Assembly: GCF_038237375.1 (NCBI RefSeq) | Contig: NZ_CP151273.1 | Coordinates: 62,001 to 126,000, forward strand | DNA length: 64,000 bases | Direction of reading: 5' to 3' | Source of the DNA: Alcaligenes sp. SDU_A2 | Lineage (GTDB): Bacteria > Pseudomonadota > Gammaproteobacteria > Burkholderiales > Burkholderiaceae_B | Shown: one piece after another, positions 16,839 through 25,781 of the stretch | How positions within the stretch are numbered: position 1 is the first letter of the stretch | Layout: every line of letters begins with the position of its first letter | Made by a program: the position numbers and the translations under genes | The notes under the pieces: model-generated | Seen by the model: only the letters and a program-made list of their open reading frames with translations | Database searches by the model: none | What the model was told of the DNA's origin: nothing

Positions 16839-18455
16839 ATGCACGCCCATTCCATTCCCGCTTCCCAACTACCGCTGTATGACCTGCCTGCCACCGAGCG
16901 CACATTGCCTGCCCTGCTGCAACTGCGCGCCCGGCGCATGGGCGATGCGCCACTGTTCTCGGATCGACACAGCAGCTACACCGGCCAGCAGACCCTGCAA
17001 GCGGCGGCGGCCAGCGCCAGCCGCCTGGCGACAGCCGGCATCGTTCGCGGCGACCGGGTAGCCCTACTGTGCACCAACCGGCGCGAATTCCTGGATATCG
17101 TGCTGGGCTGCGGCTGGCTGGGCGCGGTCGTCGTCCCCATCAATACCGCTTCGCGCGGCGCGCAGCTACAACATATTCTGAGCAATAGCGGGGCCACCTT
17201 GCTGGTCGTTGAAACTGACCTGACGCCCCTGCTGGAACACGTGGATCTGGCCACCACCCAACTGAAACAAGCCTGGCTGGTCCCCGGCGAACTTGCCGCC
17301 CAAGCGCTGGACATACCCACGTGCGAATTGCCGCCCCTGGGCGAGTACTGCGAACCAGCCGACATCGGACCGGGCGACACGCTGGCCATTCTGTATACCT
17401 CCGGCACCTCGGGCCCATCCAAAGGCGTGCAGTGTCCGCACGCCCAGTTCTACTGGTGGGGCATCTACACGGCCAGCAAGTTGGGGATGCGTCCCGACGA
17501 TGTGCTCTATACCTGTCTGCCCATGTTCCACACCAATGCCCTGAACACCTTTTTCCAGGCCCTGGTCAGCGACGCCTGCATGATTGCGGACCGCAAGTTC
17601 TCGGCCAGCCGCTTCTTTGCCAATCTGCACGAGACCGGTGCCACCATCACCTACCTGCTCGGTGCCATGGTCCCTATCCTGCTGTCCAAACCGGTCACTG
17701 CGGCCGAAAAACTGCACAAAACACGTATTGCCCTTGGCCCCGGCGTGCCCGAGCAATTTCACGCCCAATTCCTGGAGCGTTGCGGCATGCTCCTGCTGGA
17801 CGGTTTCGGATCGACCGAAACCAATTACGTCATGGGGCGCGGCATCGAAGAACAACGCAATGGCTATATGGGCCGCCTGTCCGACGGCTTCGAGGCCCGG
17901 GTCGTGGATGAACACGACAATGAGTTGCCCGACGGCCAGGTGGGCGAGCTGCTGCTGCGCGCCAACGAGCCCTATGCCTTCGCATTGGGCTACTACGGCA
18001 TGCCCGAGAAAACCGTGGAAACCTGGAAGAATCTGTGGTTTCACACCGGCGACCGCGTGGTGCGCGATGCCCAAGGCTACTACCGCTTCGTGGATCGCCT
18101 GAAAGACATGATCCGCCGACGCGGCGAAAACATTTCTTCCTTTGAAGTCGAAGAAGCCCTGTCCAGCCACCCGGCCGTGCAGACCGTGGCCGTCTATGCG
18201 GCCCAGTCGGAACTGGCCGAGGACGAGGTGATGGCCATGATCGTGCTGCGCCCCGATGCGCAAGTCAGCTGCGAAGAGCTGCTGGGCCATTGCGAGCGCA
18301 CCTTGCCCTACTTTGCCGTGCCCCGATTCGTCGAATTTGCAGACAGCCTGCCGACCACCGAAAACGGCAAAATCCAGAAATTCGCCTTGCGCGACCGCGG
18401 CGTGGGCCCGGCCACGTGGGATCGGGAAAAAGCCGGCTACCAAGTCCGCCGCTGA
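16839..18455 (+). CDS. Acyl-CoA synthetase, AMP-forming (CaiC-like)
   Basis: This 538-residue ligase activates a carboxylic acid to its CoA thioester through an acyl-AMP. The P-loop-like motif LYTSGTSGPSKGV (about residues 185-197) is intact. So are LLDGFGSTETNYVMG near 325, WFHTGDRVVRDAQGYYRFVDRLKDMIRRRGENISSFEVE near 400-430, and the C-terminal catalytic Lys region LPTTENGKIQKFALR. Overall it resembles carnitine/crotonobetaine-CoA ligases, but the substrate is not fixed. GGGAGA precedes the ATG at 16839. It heads a three-gene unit with the thiolase-fold and DUF35 genes. Confidence 0.9.
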   Translation: MHAHSIPASQLPLYDLPATERTLPALLQLRARRMGDAPLFSDRHSSYTGQQTLQAAAASASRLATAGIVRGDRVALLCTNRREFLDIVLGCGWLGAVVVPINTASRGAQLQHILSNSGATLLVVETDLTPLLEHVDLATTQLKQAWLVPGELAAQALDIPTCELPPLGEYCEPADIGPGDTLAILYTSGTSGPSKGVQCPHAQFYWWGIYTASKLGMRPDDVLYTCLPMFHTNALNTFFQALVSDACMIADRKFSASRFFANLHETGATITYLLGAMVPILLSKPVTAAEKLHKTRIALGPGVPEQFHAQFLERCGMLLLDGFGSTETNYVMGRGIEEQRNGYMGRLSDGFEARVVDEHDNELPDGQVGELLLRANEPYAFALGYYGMPEKTVETWKNLWFHTGDRVVRDAQGYYRFVDRLKDMIRRRGENISSFEVEEALSSHPAVQTVAVYAAQSELAEDEVMAMIVLRPDAQVSCEELLGHCERTLPYFAVPRFVEFADSLPTTENGKIQKFALRDRGVGPATWDREKAGYQVRR

Positions 18456-18468
18456 CACGGGAGCCCCC

Positions 18469-19632
18469 ATGAGCCCTGACTTTACCTGGAGCACGGTACG
18501 CCTGCTGGGCGCGACCGAAGTCACCTACACGCGCCGCGGCCAGCGCAGCACCTCCGAACTGCTGGCCCTGGCTTTTCGCCAGGCGGTGGACCAAGCCGGC
18601 TTGCACGCCAAGGATATCGACGGCCTGGGCGTGGCATCGTTCACCCACACCCCTGACCGCGCTATTGATCTGGCCTGGAAACTGGGACTACAACCACGCT
18701 GGATCATGGACGACAGCAATGGCGGGGCCAGCGGTCTGAATATCCTGCAACACGCCATCCGCGCCGTGCAGGCAGGCGATGCGCACGCCATCGCCATCGT
18801 GGCCGGCGACCACTTCGAGGCCGAGGACTTTCGCCGCCTGGTGGAAAACTACAACCAGACCACGCGCGACCACCTACGCCCACTGGGCGCGGGCAGCCCG
18901 AATCAGGTCTTTGCCATGCTGACCGCCGCCCAGACCCGCACGCTGGGTCTGGAGCGCGCCGACTATGGCGCATTGGTGATGCGCCAGCGTCAGTGGGCCG
19001 CCTTGAATCCGCAAGCCGTCTACCGGGCACCCATGAGCCTGGACGACTATCTGAACGCCCCGGATGTGGCCTGGCCATTGGGCAGATTGGACTGCGTGCC
19101 GGTGGTGGACGGAGCCAATGCCATCATCGTCACACGTCAGGACCATGCGGCAGCGCAAGGTAAGCCTGGCATTACCGTGCGCGCCCTGCGCAGCCTGCAC
19201 AATATCGATGACCAGCAAGGCGATGGACTAAGCACCGGCCTGGCCCGTCTGGGCCCCCAGTTATGGCCGGAAAGCGGCCTGAGTCCCGCCGACATGGATG
19301 TCGTCAGCATCTACGACGACTATCCGGTCATGGTGTTGGCACAGTTGCAAGACCTGGGTTTTTTCCAACCACAGGATGCAAAACGCTTCATTCACGACCA
19401 GATCGCCACTGGCCGTCTGGCGCTCAACACCTCCGGCGGGCAATTATCAGCCGGTCAGGCCGGCGCGGCCTGCAGCCTGCACGGTCTGGTGGAAGTCGTG
19501 CGCCAACTCAGTGGTCAGGCGGGCGAGCGCCAAGTGGCGCAGGCACGCTATGGCCTGGTGACCGGTTATGGCATGGTCGAGTACCGTTACGGCATGTGTT
19601 CCACCGCCTTGATCCTGGAGGCCCTGTCATGA
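18469..19632 (+). CDS. Thiolase-fold (lipid-transfer-protein-like) protein lacking the thiolase catalytic residues; probable acyl-CoA aldolase
   Basis: The 387-residue protein belongs to the thiolase superfamily branch annotated as nonspecific lipid-transfer proteins. At the place of the nucleophilic Cys (N-x-x-C-x-S-G-L) it reads SNGGASGL, so Cys is replaced by Gly. At the place of the GHP histidine it has LSAGQAGA, and the second Cys motif is VTGYGMVEY. A Claisen thiolase is therefore unlikely. Proteins of this type paired with DUF35 partners (Ltp2-ChsH2 in steroid degraders) are retro-aldolases acting on beta-hydroxyacyl-CoA. The gene starts 13 bases after the ligase stop, and its stop overlaps the DUF35 start (ATGA). 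Confidence 0.85.
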   Translation: MSPDFTWSTVRLLGATEVTYTRRGQRSTSELLALAFRQAVDQAGLHAKDIDGLGVASFTHTPDRAIDLAWKLGLQPRWIMDDSNGGASGLNILQHAIRAVQAGDAHAIAIVAGDHFEAEDFRRLVENYNQTTRDHLRPLGAGSPNQVFAMLTAAQTRTLGLERADYGALVMRQRQWAALNPQAVYRAPMSLDDYLNAPDVAWPLGRLDCVPVVDGANAIIVTRQDHAAAQGKPGITVRALRSLHNIDDQQGDGLSTGLARLGPQLWPESGLSPADMDVVSIYDDYPVMVLAQLQDLGFFQPQDAKRFIHDQIATGRLALNTSGGQLSAGQAGAACSLHGLVEVVRQLSGQAGERQVAQARYGLVTGYGMVEYRYGMCSTALILEALS

Positions 19633-19937
19633 GTCCTGCTGTTTTCCGCTGCCTGAACTGCGATCATCGCGTCTTTCCCGCCCGCCACCTGTGCCCGCGC
19701 TGCCACGGTGCCGAATTCCAGACCGAGCCGTGCCATTTAGGCACGGTGCAAGAACTAACCCACAGTCTGCAAGGCAACGCCGACGGTCAGCCCGATGTGC
19801 TGCAACTGGCTACCATTGCCAGCGCCGCCGGTCCCGTGCTGATCGCCCGATTGCATGGCGACGACGTTCAGCGTGGCGATAGCGTACGGCTGGTGATGCG
19901 CGATGGCGGGATTCATGCGGAGCCAGCAAAAGCATAA
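19629..19937 (+). CDS. DUF35 OB-fold/zinc-ribbon protein, partner of the thiolase-fold protein
   Basis: The 102-residue protein has a rubredoxin-like zinc ribbon (CLNCDHRVFPARHLCPRC, four cysteines at about 8, 11, 22 and 25). An OB-fold follows, with the typical GPVLIARLHGDDVQRGDSVRLVM segment. DUF35 proteins bind acyl-CoA and complete the active complex of a thiolase-fold partner. Its ATG overlaps the partner's TGA, which implies coupled translation and a fixed stoichiometry. It is the last gene of the ligase-thiolase-DUF35 unit. Confidence 0.9.
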   Translation: MSPAVFRCLNCDHRVFPARHLCPRCHGAEFQTEPCHLGTVQELTHSLQGNADGQPDVLQLATIASAAGPVLIARLHGDDVQRGDSVRLVMRDGGIHAEPAKA

Positions 19938-20015
19938 ATCCACCTATTCCCGAATAGATGGAACATTGCTTGGCGCAAAACCCCGGACGCCCGAGAATCG
20001 AGCGTCCGGGTAGGA

Positions 20016-21338
20016 TCACCCGATCAGGCCGGGCAGACCGATGGCGATCCAGGGGATGAACAACACCAACGCCAGCACGGCAACCTCGATAGCCAGGAAG
20101 GGTACTGCGGCGCGGTAAATGTGCGGCAAGCGAATCGAAGGCGGAGCCACGCTTTGCATCACGATCAGCAGCAAGCCGAACGGTGGGGTCAGCAGGCCGA
20201 TTTCCAGGGCGATCAGAATCATCACGCCGAGCCATACCGTATCCACGCCGGCCGCCAGGGCCAGAGGCATGAAGAACGGCAGCGCAATCATCATCATGGA
20301 GATCTGATCCAGCACCATGCCCATGATCAGCAGCACCAGCAACATGCAGATGACCAGCACAAAGGGCGACAGGTTGTAGTCTTTGATCATGCCCAGAAAG
20401 CCGGCGCTGGCACCCGAGAAACTGAGCAATTGCGCAAAGGTCGTGGACGCAGCCAGGATGAACAAGATGACCACGGATACCTTGGCTGTTTCGATCAGAC
20501 TTTTCCACAAAGCCTGCAAGGTCAGCGCCCGGTAGGCGATGGTCGCCAGCACCGAAGCCAGCACGCCGATGGCGGCCGATTCCGAGGGCGAGGCCCAACC
20601 GACCAACATAGAGCCGACCACGGCAATGAAGATGCCCAGCAAAGGAACCACATTGAACACAAAGGGCTTCCACAGCGCCCACCCCTTCAGGCGGGTTGCC
20701 GGATCGTCGTCGCTCATCGGTGCATCCTGCGGACGCAAGCGGCTGCGCACCACCACGTAGGCCAGAAAGCCGATGGCCATCACCAGACCGGGCAAAATGC
20801 CGCCGATCAACAAGCGCTCAATCGAAATGCCGGCCAGACTGCCCAGCATGACCGCCAGGGCAGAAGGCGGAATCAACATGGCAATGCCGCCCACTGCCAT
20901 GATGGGGCCCATTGCCATTGTGGGGTGGTAGCCGCGACGCAGCATCTCGGGCAACATGACCCCGCCCATCATGGCGGTATTGGCAATGGACGAACCCGAC
21001 AGCGTGGCAAAGGTCGTGCCGCCCAGAATGCTGACGATAGACAACTTGCCGGGCACGCGCGAGATCATGCGTTCGATGGAGTCAATCGCCTTGAACGCCA
21101 GCCCGGTATGGAACAGTACCTCGCCCATCAATACGAACAAAGGAATGGGCGTCAGCGAAAAGCTGCCGATCGATGCAGTCGTATTGCGCGCCCACTGCGC
21201 CAACCCGGCCCCTTCGCCCAGAAACAGCCAAGCCCCCAGCAGATTGACCGACAGAAAGGCAAACACCACCGGCGTGCCGATGGCCATCAACAGAAAAAGC
21301 GATCCCAGCATCAGGATCAACGCCGTTTGCCATTCCAT
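20016..21338 (-). CDS. TRAP transporter large permease (DctM type)
   Basis: This 440-residue protein is the ion-coupled membrane subunit of a TRAP transporter, with about twelve hydrophobic segments. DctM signatures include SLTPIPLFVLMGEVLFHTGLA near residue 55, the LGGTTFATLSGSSIANTAMMG segment near 95, and MAVGGIAMLIPPSALAVMLGSLAGISIERLLIGGI near 145. AAGGAGCG precedes the ATG at 21338. It directly follows the DctQ gene (1-base gap) and is last in a dctP-dctQ-dctM operon that converges on the CoA-ligase unit. Confidence 0.93.
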   Translation of the reverse strand: MEWQTALILMLGSLFLLMAIGTPVVFAFLSVNLLGAWLFLGEGAGLAQWARNTTASIGSFSLTPIPLFVLMGEVLFHTGLAFKAIDSIERMISRVPGKLSIVSILGGTTFATLSGSSIANTAMMGGVMLPEMLRRGYHPTMAMGPIMAVGGIAMLIPPSALAVMLGSLAGISIERLLIGGILPGLVMAIGFLAYVVVRSRLRPQDAPMSDDDPATRLKGWALWKPFVFNVVPLLGIFIAVVGSMLVGWASPSESAAIGVLASVLATIAYRALTLQALWKSLIETAKVSVVILFILAASTTFAQLLSFSGASAGFLGMIKDYNLSPFVLVICMLLVLLIMGMVLDQISMMMIALPFFMPLALAAGVDTVWLGVMILIALEIGLLTPPFGLLLIVMQSVAPPSIRLPHIYRAAVPFLAIEVAVLALVLFIPWIAIGLPGLIG

Positions 21339-21339
21339 A

Positions 21340-21864
21340 TCACGCTCCTTGCTGGATAGCAGGCGAGACCAGACGACGCAGGAACTCCAGCGCCAGCATG
21401 GCCGAGCCAAACAGCAATGGCAGATTCAGCCACCACTCCGGAAACACCAGGGCCTTGAACACCATAGAGCCTTGCTCGTGCGCATCCAGGGCCACGGCCA
21501 CGCACTGCCAGGCCAACACGCCGCTGACGGTCAGGCCCAACAGATTGGACAGCAGGTCCAGCGCACGCTGCGCACTGCGCGGCAAGGTATTGAACAAGAC
21601 ATCAATGCGGATATGGCCGCCCAGATACAAGACCCAGGGGGCCGCCACAAAGGTGGCGATAATCAGCATGTATTCTGTGATTTCCACGCTGGTGGAAAGA
21701 ATGTCGTAGCCCAGATTGCGCAGTACCACATCGGCGCATACCAACAGGCTCATCAGCCCGAAGGTCAGTGCGGCCACGGCACCGCAGGCATGCATCAGCA
21801 GCGCGTAGGGACGACCCCACGCAGGATTGGAAGGAAGGCCTTCCGACGAACTTGCAGCAGACAT
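21340..21864 (-). CDS. TRAP transporter small permease (DctQ type)
   Basis: The 174-residue, four-helix membrane protein pairs with the large permease at 20016. The conserved ADVVLRNLGYDILSTSVEITEYMLIIATFVAAPWVLYLGGHIRIDVLFNTLP block (residues 50-100) is typical of DctQ. The ATG at 21864 follows GGAGAAG; an upstream in-frame extension lacks a ribosome site and is not conserved. It lies between the binding-protein gene and the large permease. Confidence 0.9.
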   Translation of the reverse strand: MSAASSSEGLPSNPAWGRPYALLMHACGAVAALTFGLMSLLVCADVVLRNLGYDILSTSVEITEYMLIIATFVAAPWVLYLGGHIRIDVLFNTLPRSAQRALDLLSNLLGLTVSGVLAWQCVAVALDAHEQGSMVFKALVFPEWWLNLPLLFGSAMLALEFLRRLVSPAIQQGA

Positions 21865-21990
21865 CGCGTCTTCTCCGCAGATCAATTTGAAAACAGGGCC
21901 GGGAAAGCACCCGGCAGAAAATGCGCCATCAAAAAGTGGACATTGCACTCCAGGCGCAATGTCCACGTTCAAGCCAGGCCCAGGGCCCGG

Positions 21991-22965
21991 TCAGGGTTGG
22001 TAGCCGCCGAACAGTTCGCGCAGCTGCGCGGCGTACTTAGGACTGGATTTGTCGATACCCGCCCAGCCCGCTTCGTAGGCCTTGGTGCGCAGCGCGCGCG
22101 CGGCCTCGGGGTCCAGAACCAGGGGCTGCACGCCGGCTTTTTCAGTGGCGGCTTTTTCCTGGACGGCCAACTCGTGCTCGGTCACGTTCTGGGACTCCAT
22201 CCATTCGATCTGCTTGCGCATGAAGGCTTTCTGCTCTTCGTCCAGCTTCTCCCAGCTTTTCTGGTTCATAAAAAAGCCCACTTCGACGTTGTAAAAGCCC
22301 GGCTCGACGCGATACTTGGTCTTTTCATGCCAGCCCATTTCCATCACACCCACCGAAGGCCAGCCATAGCCGTCCACCACGCCGCGCTCCAGGGCGGTAT
22401 AGACTTCGCCCGGCGGGATCTGCAAGGGGGTGGCACCGATTTCGCGAAAGAAGGCCAGATAGACCGGCACGCCGCGCAGTTTGAAACCGGACAGATCGGC
22501 CGATGTCACCGGCTTGTTGGTGTAGATGTGGTACTGCAGGCCATCGGTGGTGCGGGCCAGCCAGGTGATATTGGCTTTTTCCCTATGGATCTTGTCCATC
22601 AGCTCGTAGCCGCCGTTCTTGCGCAGCTCGCTCATGGGCTTTTCCGTCAGCGTCATGGCCAGGGCCTCGGGCACCAGATTGGCGTGGAACACGGCCGTCG
22701 TATTGGCAAAATCGACTACGCCGGCACGCAGGGCATTGCCCACCTCGAACGGGGGGATGGCTTCCGGTCCGCCGATCACGTTGATCTGCACCAGGCCCTT
22801 GCCCTCGGCATTGACCTTGTCCACAAACTGCTTGAAGCGTTTGGTGAAGAAGGTGTCCATGGTAAAGACCGACACCGCCTTGAGCGTGACCTCGGCCGCC
22901 TGGGCACCGGCCATTCCCATTGCCAGCAGCAGGGCTGCCGCCACTCGAGTCGTTTTCGTAATCAT
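21991..22965 (-). CDS. TRAP transporter periplasmic binding protein (DctP type)
   Basis: The 324-residue secreted protein has a signal peptide (KTTRVAAALLLAMGMAGAQA). DctP signatures follow: a central GLKYH-equivalent TDGLQYHIYTNKPVTSADLSGFKLRG, then VYTALERGVVDGYGWPSVGVMEMGWHEKTKY, which contains the ligand-contacting region. In DctP proteins a conserved Arg (here in the LSGFKLRG segment) salt-bridges a substrate carboxylate. The transporter could import the acid activated by the ligase at 16839. That pairing is positional inference. The start is set at the signal peptide Met (22965). Confidence 0.92.
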   Translation of the reverse strand: MITKTTRVAAALLLAMGMAGAQAAEVTLKAVSVFTMDTFFTKRFKQFVDKVNAEGKGLVQINVIGGPEAIPPFEVGNALRAGVVDFANTTAVFHANLVPEALAMTLTEKPMSELRKNGGYELMDKIHREKANITWLARTTDGLQYHIYTNKPVTSADLSGFKLRGVPVYLAFFREIGATPLQIPPGEVYTALERGVVDGYGWPSVGVMEMGWHEKTKYRVEPGFYNVEVGFFMNQKSWEKLDEEQKAFMRKQIEWMESQNVTEHELAVQEKAATEKAGVQPLVLDPEAARALRTKAYEAGWAGIDKSSPKYAAQLRELFGGYQP

Positions 22966-22995
22966 GACGGATATCCCCGACAAAATGTTTTTTAT

Positions 22996-23030
22996 GAGTA
23001 TTTATTTTAGAAATGAATATATGAATACTC
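22996..23030. repeat. Inverted repeat upstream of the TRAP operon
   Basis: Arms GAGTATT and AATACTC are separated by 21 AT-rich bases, just upstream of the DctP gene. It is a possible regulator site or promoter region. Weak evidence. Confidence 0.35.
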
Positions 23031-23173
23031 AATTATTTACGTGTTGGGGTTTTCACTTAGCTTGACGGCGCGGCCCGCATCCAACCGTGGTGCCGCCCTG
23101 CAACACCGGTGCCGCACACGCTGCGGTATCATCTAAGGCCTACTCTGGTTTTTTGCGAGCAAAGGTTGTACCC

Positions 23174-23869
23174 ATGACGTTCTCCGCTGTGCTTTTCGAT
23201 TGCGACGGCGTGCTGGTGGACAGCGAACCCATCACGGTGCGCGTACTGCGCGACATGCTGGAGGAAGAAGGCTGGGTCATGAGCTACGACCAGTGCTACG
23301 ACTGGTTCATCGGCAAGTCCCTGCCCGACGAGCTGCACGTGGTGCGCCAAATGACCGGCAAGGATCTGGACATGGAATGGGTCATGGCCTTTCGGATGCG
23401 CCGCAACCATGCCCTGTCCGGCGAAGTCATGCCCATTCCCGGCATCAAGGCAGCCATCGAAATCATTCTGACCCATAAACCCGGCATGATCGCCTGCGCC
23501 TCGGGCGCGGATCGCTCCAAGCTCATGCTGCAATTGGGACAGACACAATTGCTGGACTATTTCGGGGACCATGTTTACAGCGGCGCGGAAACACCGCGCA
23601 ATAAACCGTATCCCGACGTCTATTTGGCCGCCGCGCAGGGTCTTGGCGTGGACGCACGCGCTTGCGTGGTGGTGGAAGACAGCGTGACCGGGGCAACGGC
23701 AGGTTTGGCCGCTGGTGCCCTTGTGCTGGGCTACTGCCCGGTAGCCGGACGCGAGCACGAACTGCTACAGGCGGGCGTGCGCCAGACCTTTCGGCGCATG
23801 GACGAACTGCCCGCCCTGATCGCCCGCCTTGAAAAGGAACATGCCGCTCACTACCACGGCGGCCTCTGA
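23174..23869 (+). CDS. HAD-superfamily hydrolase (phosphoglycolate phosphatase / beta-phosphoglucomutase type)
   Basis: The 231-residue enzyme has the HAD nucleophile motif DCDGVLVDSE at residues 9-18. A helical cap domain follows, then motif II (ACASGADRSK, about 115) and the motif III/IV region (KPYPDVYLAAAQGLGVDARACVVVEDSVTGATAGLAAG, 145-185). It dephosphorylates a small sugar-phosphate-like substrate that cannot be named. The ATG at 23174 begins the domain; the 29-codon upstream extension is not conserved-looking. It is a single gene, divergent from the TRAP operon. Confidence 0.88.
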   Translation: MTFSAVLFDCDGVLVDSEPITVRVLRDMLEEEGWVMSYDQCYDWFIGKSLPDELHVVRQMTGKDLDMEWVMAFRMRRNHALSGEVMPIPGIKAAIEIILTHKPGMIACASGADRSKLMLQLGQTQLLDYFGDHVYSGAETPRNKPYPDVYLAAAQGLGVDARACVVVEDSVTGATAGLAAGALVLGYCPVAGREHELLQAGVRQTFRRMDELPALIARLEKEHAAHYHGGL

Positions 23870-23885
23870 GCCCAGGGCCTGACAG

Positions 23886-24227
23886 TCAGTCTTCCAGATG
23901 AAAGGCGTGCAGCACCCGATGCAGGACTGGCACAATGACCAGCCCAAAGGTGGCCACCAGCACCAGACTGACATAGGCACCATAGAAGGCAAAGAACAGC
24001 TTGCCGCCCACGGTCTCGGGCAGCACCAAAGGCCCCAGTCCGCCGGCGATCATGGCGGCATTTAAGGCGGCATCGTGCCAATGCACATTGTCTTCGAGCC
24101 AGATATGGCCCAATGCCCCGATCAGCAAAGACACGCCTACAAAGACCACGCCCAGAACAGCATGCGCGAGGACACGCAGAATAAAACGCCGCCTGCTGAT
24201 CAGGGGCTGCTTGCGCGACTCGTACAT
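23886..24227 (-). CDS. Small uncharacterised membrane protein at the end of the Mla/Pqi operon
   Basis: The 113-residue protein has a basic N-terminus (RKQPLISRRRF) and three predicted membrane helices (FILRVLAHAVLGVVFVGVSLL; ALNAAMIAGGLGPLVL; LFFAFYGAYVSLVLVATFGLVI). It starts 4 bases after the stop of the lipoprotein gene, so it belongs to that operon. I do not recognise the family. It resembles small ion-channel-like or DUF inner-membrane proteins only in hydrophobic pattern. No ribosome site is obvious, so coupling to the upstream gene is likely. Confidence 0.75.
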   Translation of the reverse strand: MYESRKQPLISRRRFILRVLAHAVLGVVFVGVSLLIGALGHIWLEDNVHWHDAALNAAMIAGGLGPLVLPETVGGKLFFAFYGAYVSLVLVATFGLVIVPVLHRVLHAFHLED

Positions 24228-24231
24228 GGCA

Positions 24232-24867
24232 TCAAGGCGTTCTGGCCGATACCGGCACCGAACCGAGCCATTGGCTGATTTGCAGCGCCAGCGCATCGGC
24301 CGCGCTGCCAAAAGCCTGCACCACCTGCGGCACCGCCGTGCCCTGCACCGGTTCTTCCTGCGTAAAACGGCGCGTCTGCACCAGCGCGCCATTGCGCTGA
24401 TCGCGCAACGCAGCATCGAACTGAATGCGCACGCGCGGCGCTCCCTGTACGTACACCACCTGGAAGGCATTCAAGTTGCCGCTCAGTTCCCAATCCGCCA
24501 CCAACGCATCGCTATCGAGGGTGACGGCGCGAAACTGGCCCGTATCACGCAAGGCGCTGGCCAGACGATTGCGCAACAAGGCGGGCGCATCATCGCTCCA
24601 ACGCACGCCCTGGTAGGCGCTCAGTTGATTGCCATCGGGCAAGACAATGATGCGCGAACTGGCCAAGGCACGCTCGGCATAAGGCCTGTCCACCTGCACG
24701 ATCAAAGCCTGTCGGGCCGGATCGGACGCCTGGGCGGCCAAAGTGGCGGCCGGCAACTGATAATACGTCAGAGACTCCGGCGCAGGCAGCACAGAGCAGG
24801 CGGTCAGCACAACCGTGCTCATTGCAGCGGCACCCATCGCCAGACGGCGTACAAAAGCAGACATCAT
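24232..24867 (-). CDS. PqiC-like ABC-transport auxiliary lipoprotein
   Basis: The 211-residue lipoprotein has a lipobox (LTAC, Cys at about 24) after a signal peptide. The ABC-type transport auxiliary domain follows (PESLTYYQLPA near the start, WSDDAPALLRNRLASALRDTGQFRAV near 90-115). Such proteins sit at the outer membrane and dock MCE-protein lipid bridges. The ATG overlaps the stop of the MlaD-like gene (ATGA). It completes a Mla-type system with a Pqi-type lipoprotein instead of MlaC/MlaA. Confidence 0.88.
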   Translation of the reverse strand: MMSAFVRRLAMGAAAMSTVVLTACSVLPAPESLTYYQLPAATLAAQASDPARQALIVQVDRPYAERALASSRIIVLPDGNQLSAYQGVRWSDDAPALLRNRLASALRDTGQFRAVTLDSDALVADWELSGNLNAFQVVYVQGAPRVRIQFDAALRDQRNGALVQTRRFTQEEPVQGTAVPQVVQAFGSAADALALQISQWLGSVPVSARTP

Positions 24868-25781
24868 GGCGTGAACTCCTGAAGTTGTTCGCGGCCCAGC
24901 AGATAGCCGGCCGGGTTGTCATTGAGCCGGGTCGTGACCGCCCGCAGACCGGCCAGCGCCTGACGCAACTCACGCAAGGTCGGCTCGATTTCGGTCAGGC
25001 CCTGGGCACCACGGCCTATCGCCGCCGCATTGTCCCGCAGCAGCTTGTCCAGGTTTTGCGTCGCTTTGCTGAAGTCCTGCATTGAGCTCTGGATGGCATT
25101 CATGGCCTGCGCACCCTGTTTGTCGATCAGGCCCTGCGTAGACTGGAGCAGCGCAGTGGCCTGCTGACTGGCCGCGGACAATTCGCGGATCAGTCCGGGC
25201 ACATCTTCGCTGGCCGTGGACAACTGCCCCATCAACTTCTCCAGCTGTCCCAGGCTGGCGGAAATGGATTTGGAATTTTCGGCGGACAGAAAATGATTGG
25301 CATTCTCCAGCAGGTCGGATATGCGGCTCATCAACTCCTCGCCGCCCGCCATTAACTGGGCCAGCGGCGAAGGCGAGGCCACAATGACCGGCAGACCGTC
25401 ATCCGAGGCCTGCAGCAGGGGACTGCTGGGCGTGCCGCCGCCTAGCTCGATAACGGACTGCCCAGTAATACCGGCCAGAGCCAGCCGCGCATGCGTATCC
25501 TGATGAATCGGAATCGCCGCCTGAATGGTGATCAAGGCGCGCACACGCTGCAAATCCTTGGGGTCCAGCCGCAAAGAGCGCACTTCCCCCACGCGCAGGC
25601 CGTTGTACTGCACGGCACTGCCGCGCGACAGGCCGCGCACGCCTTCCAGAAAAACGACCTCGTAGTCGCGGGTTTCGGCGTCCCGGCCTGCCTTGGACAG
25701 CCAAAGCGAAAACAACACAGCCGCCGTGGCGACCAGCAAGGTAAAGACCCCGATCAATACATGATGGGCGCGAGGTTCCAT
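24864..25781 (-). CDS. MCE-domain protein (MlaD/PqiB type)
   Basis: The 305-residue protein is anchored by an N-terminal helix (HVLIGVFTLLVATAAVLFSLWLS). One MCE domain lies at about residues 40-120 (VRGLSRGSAVQYNGLRVGEVRSL ... LAGITGQSVIELGGG). A long helical C-terminus follows, rich in Gln and Leu, that may build a periplasmic needle. It probably carries phospholipid between membranes with the ATPase and permease encoded upstream. Its start shares one base with the ATPase stop (TAATG). Confidence 0.9.
   Translation of the reverse strand: MEPRAHHVLIGVFTLLVATAAVLFSLWLSKAGRDAETRDYEVVFLEGVRGLSRGSAVQYNGLRVGEVRSLRLDPKDLQRVRALITIQAAIPIHQDTHARLALAGITGQSVIELGGGTPSSPLLQASDDGLPVIVASPSPLAQLMAGGEELMSRISDLLENANHFLSAENSKSISASLGQLEKLMGQLSTASEDVPGLIRELSAASQQATALLQSTQGLIDKQGAQAMNAIQSSMQDFSKATQNLDKLLRDNAAAIGRGAQGLTEIEPTLRELRQALAGLRAVTTRLNDNPAGYLLGREQLQEFTP

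Noticed and set aside
18256-18468. An N-terminal extension of the thiolase-fold protein
   Set aside because: It overlaps the 3' end of the CoA-ligase gene in another frame and is not thiolase-like; the ATG at 18469 fits the fold.
20121-21359. Long plus-strand frame opposite the TRAP permease, extremely Gln/His/Arg-rich
   Set aside because: Typical antisense artefact of a membrane protein gene; no ribosome site or family.
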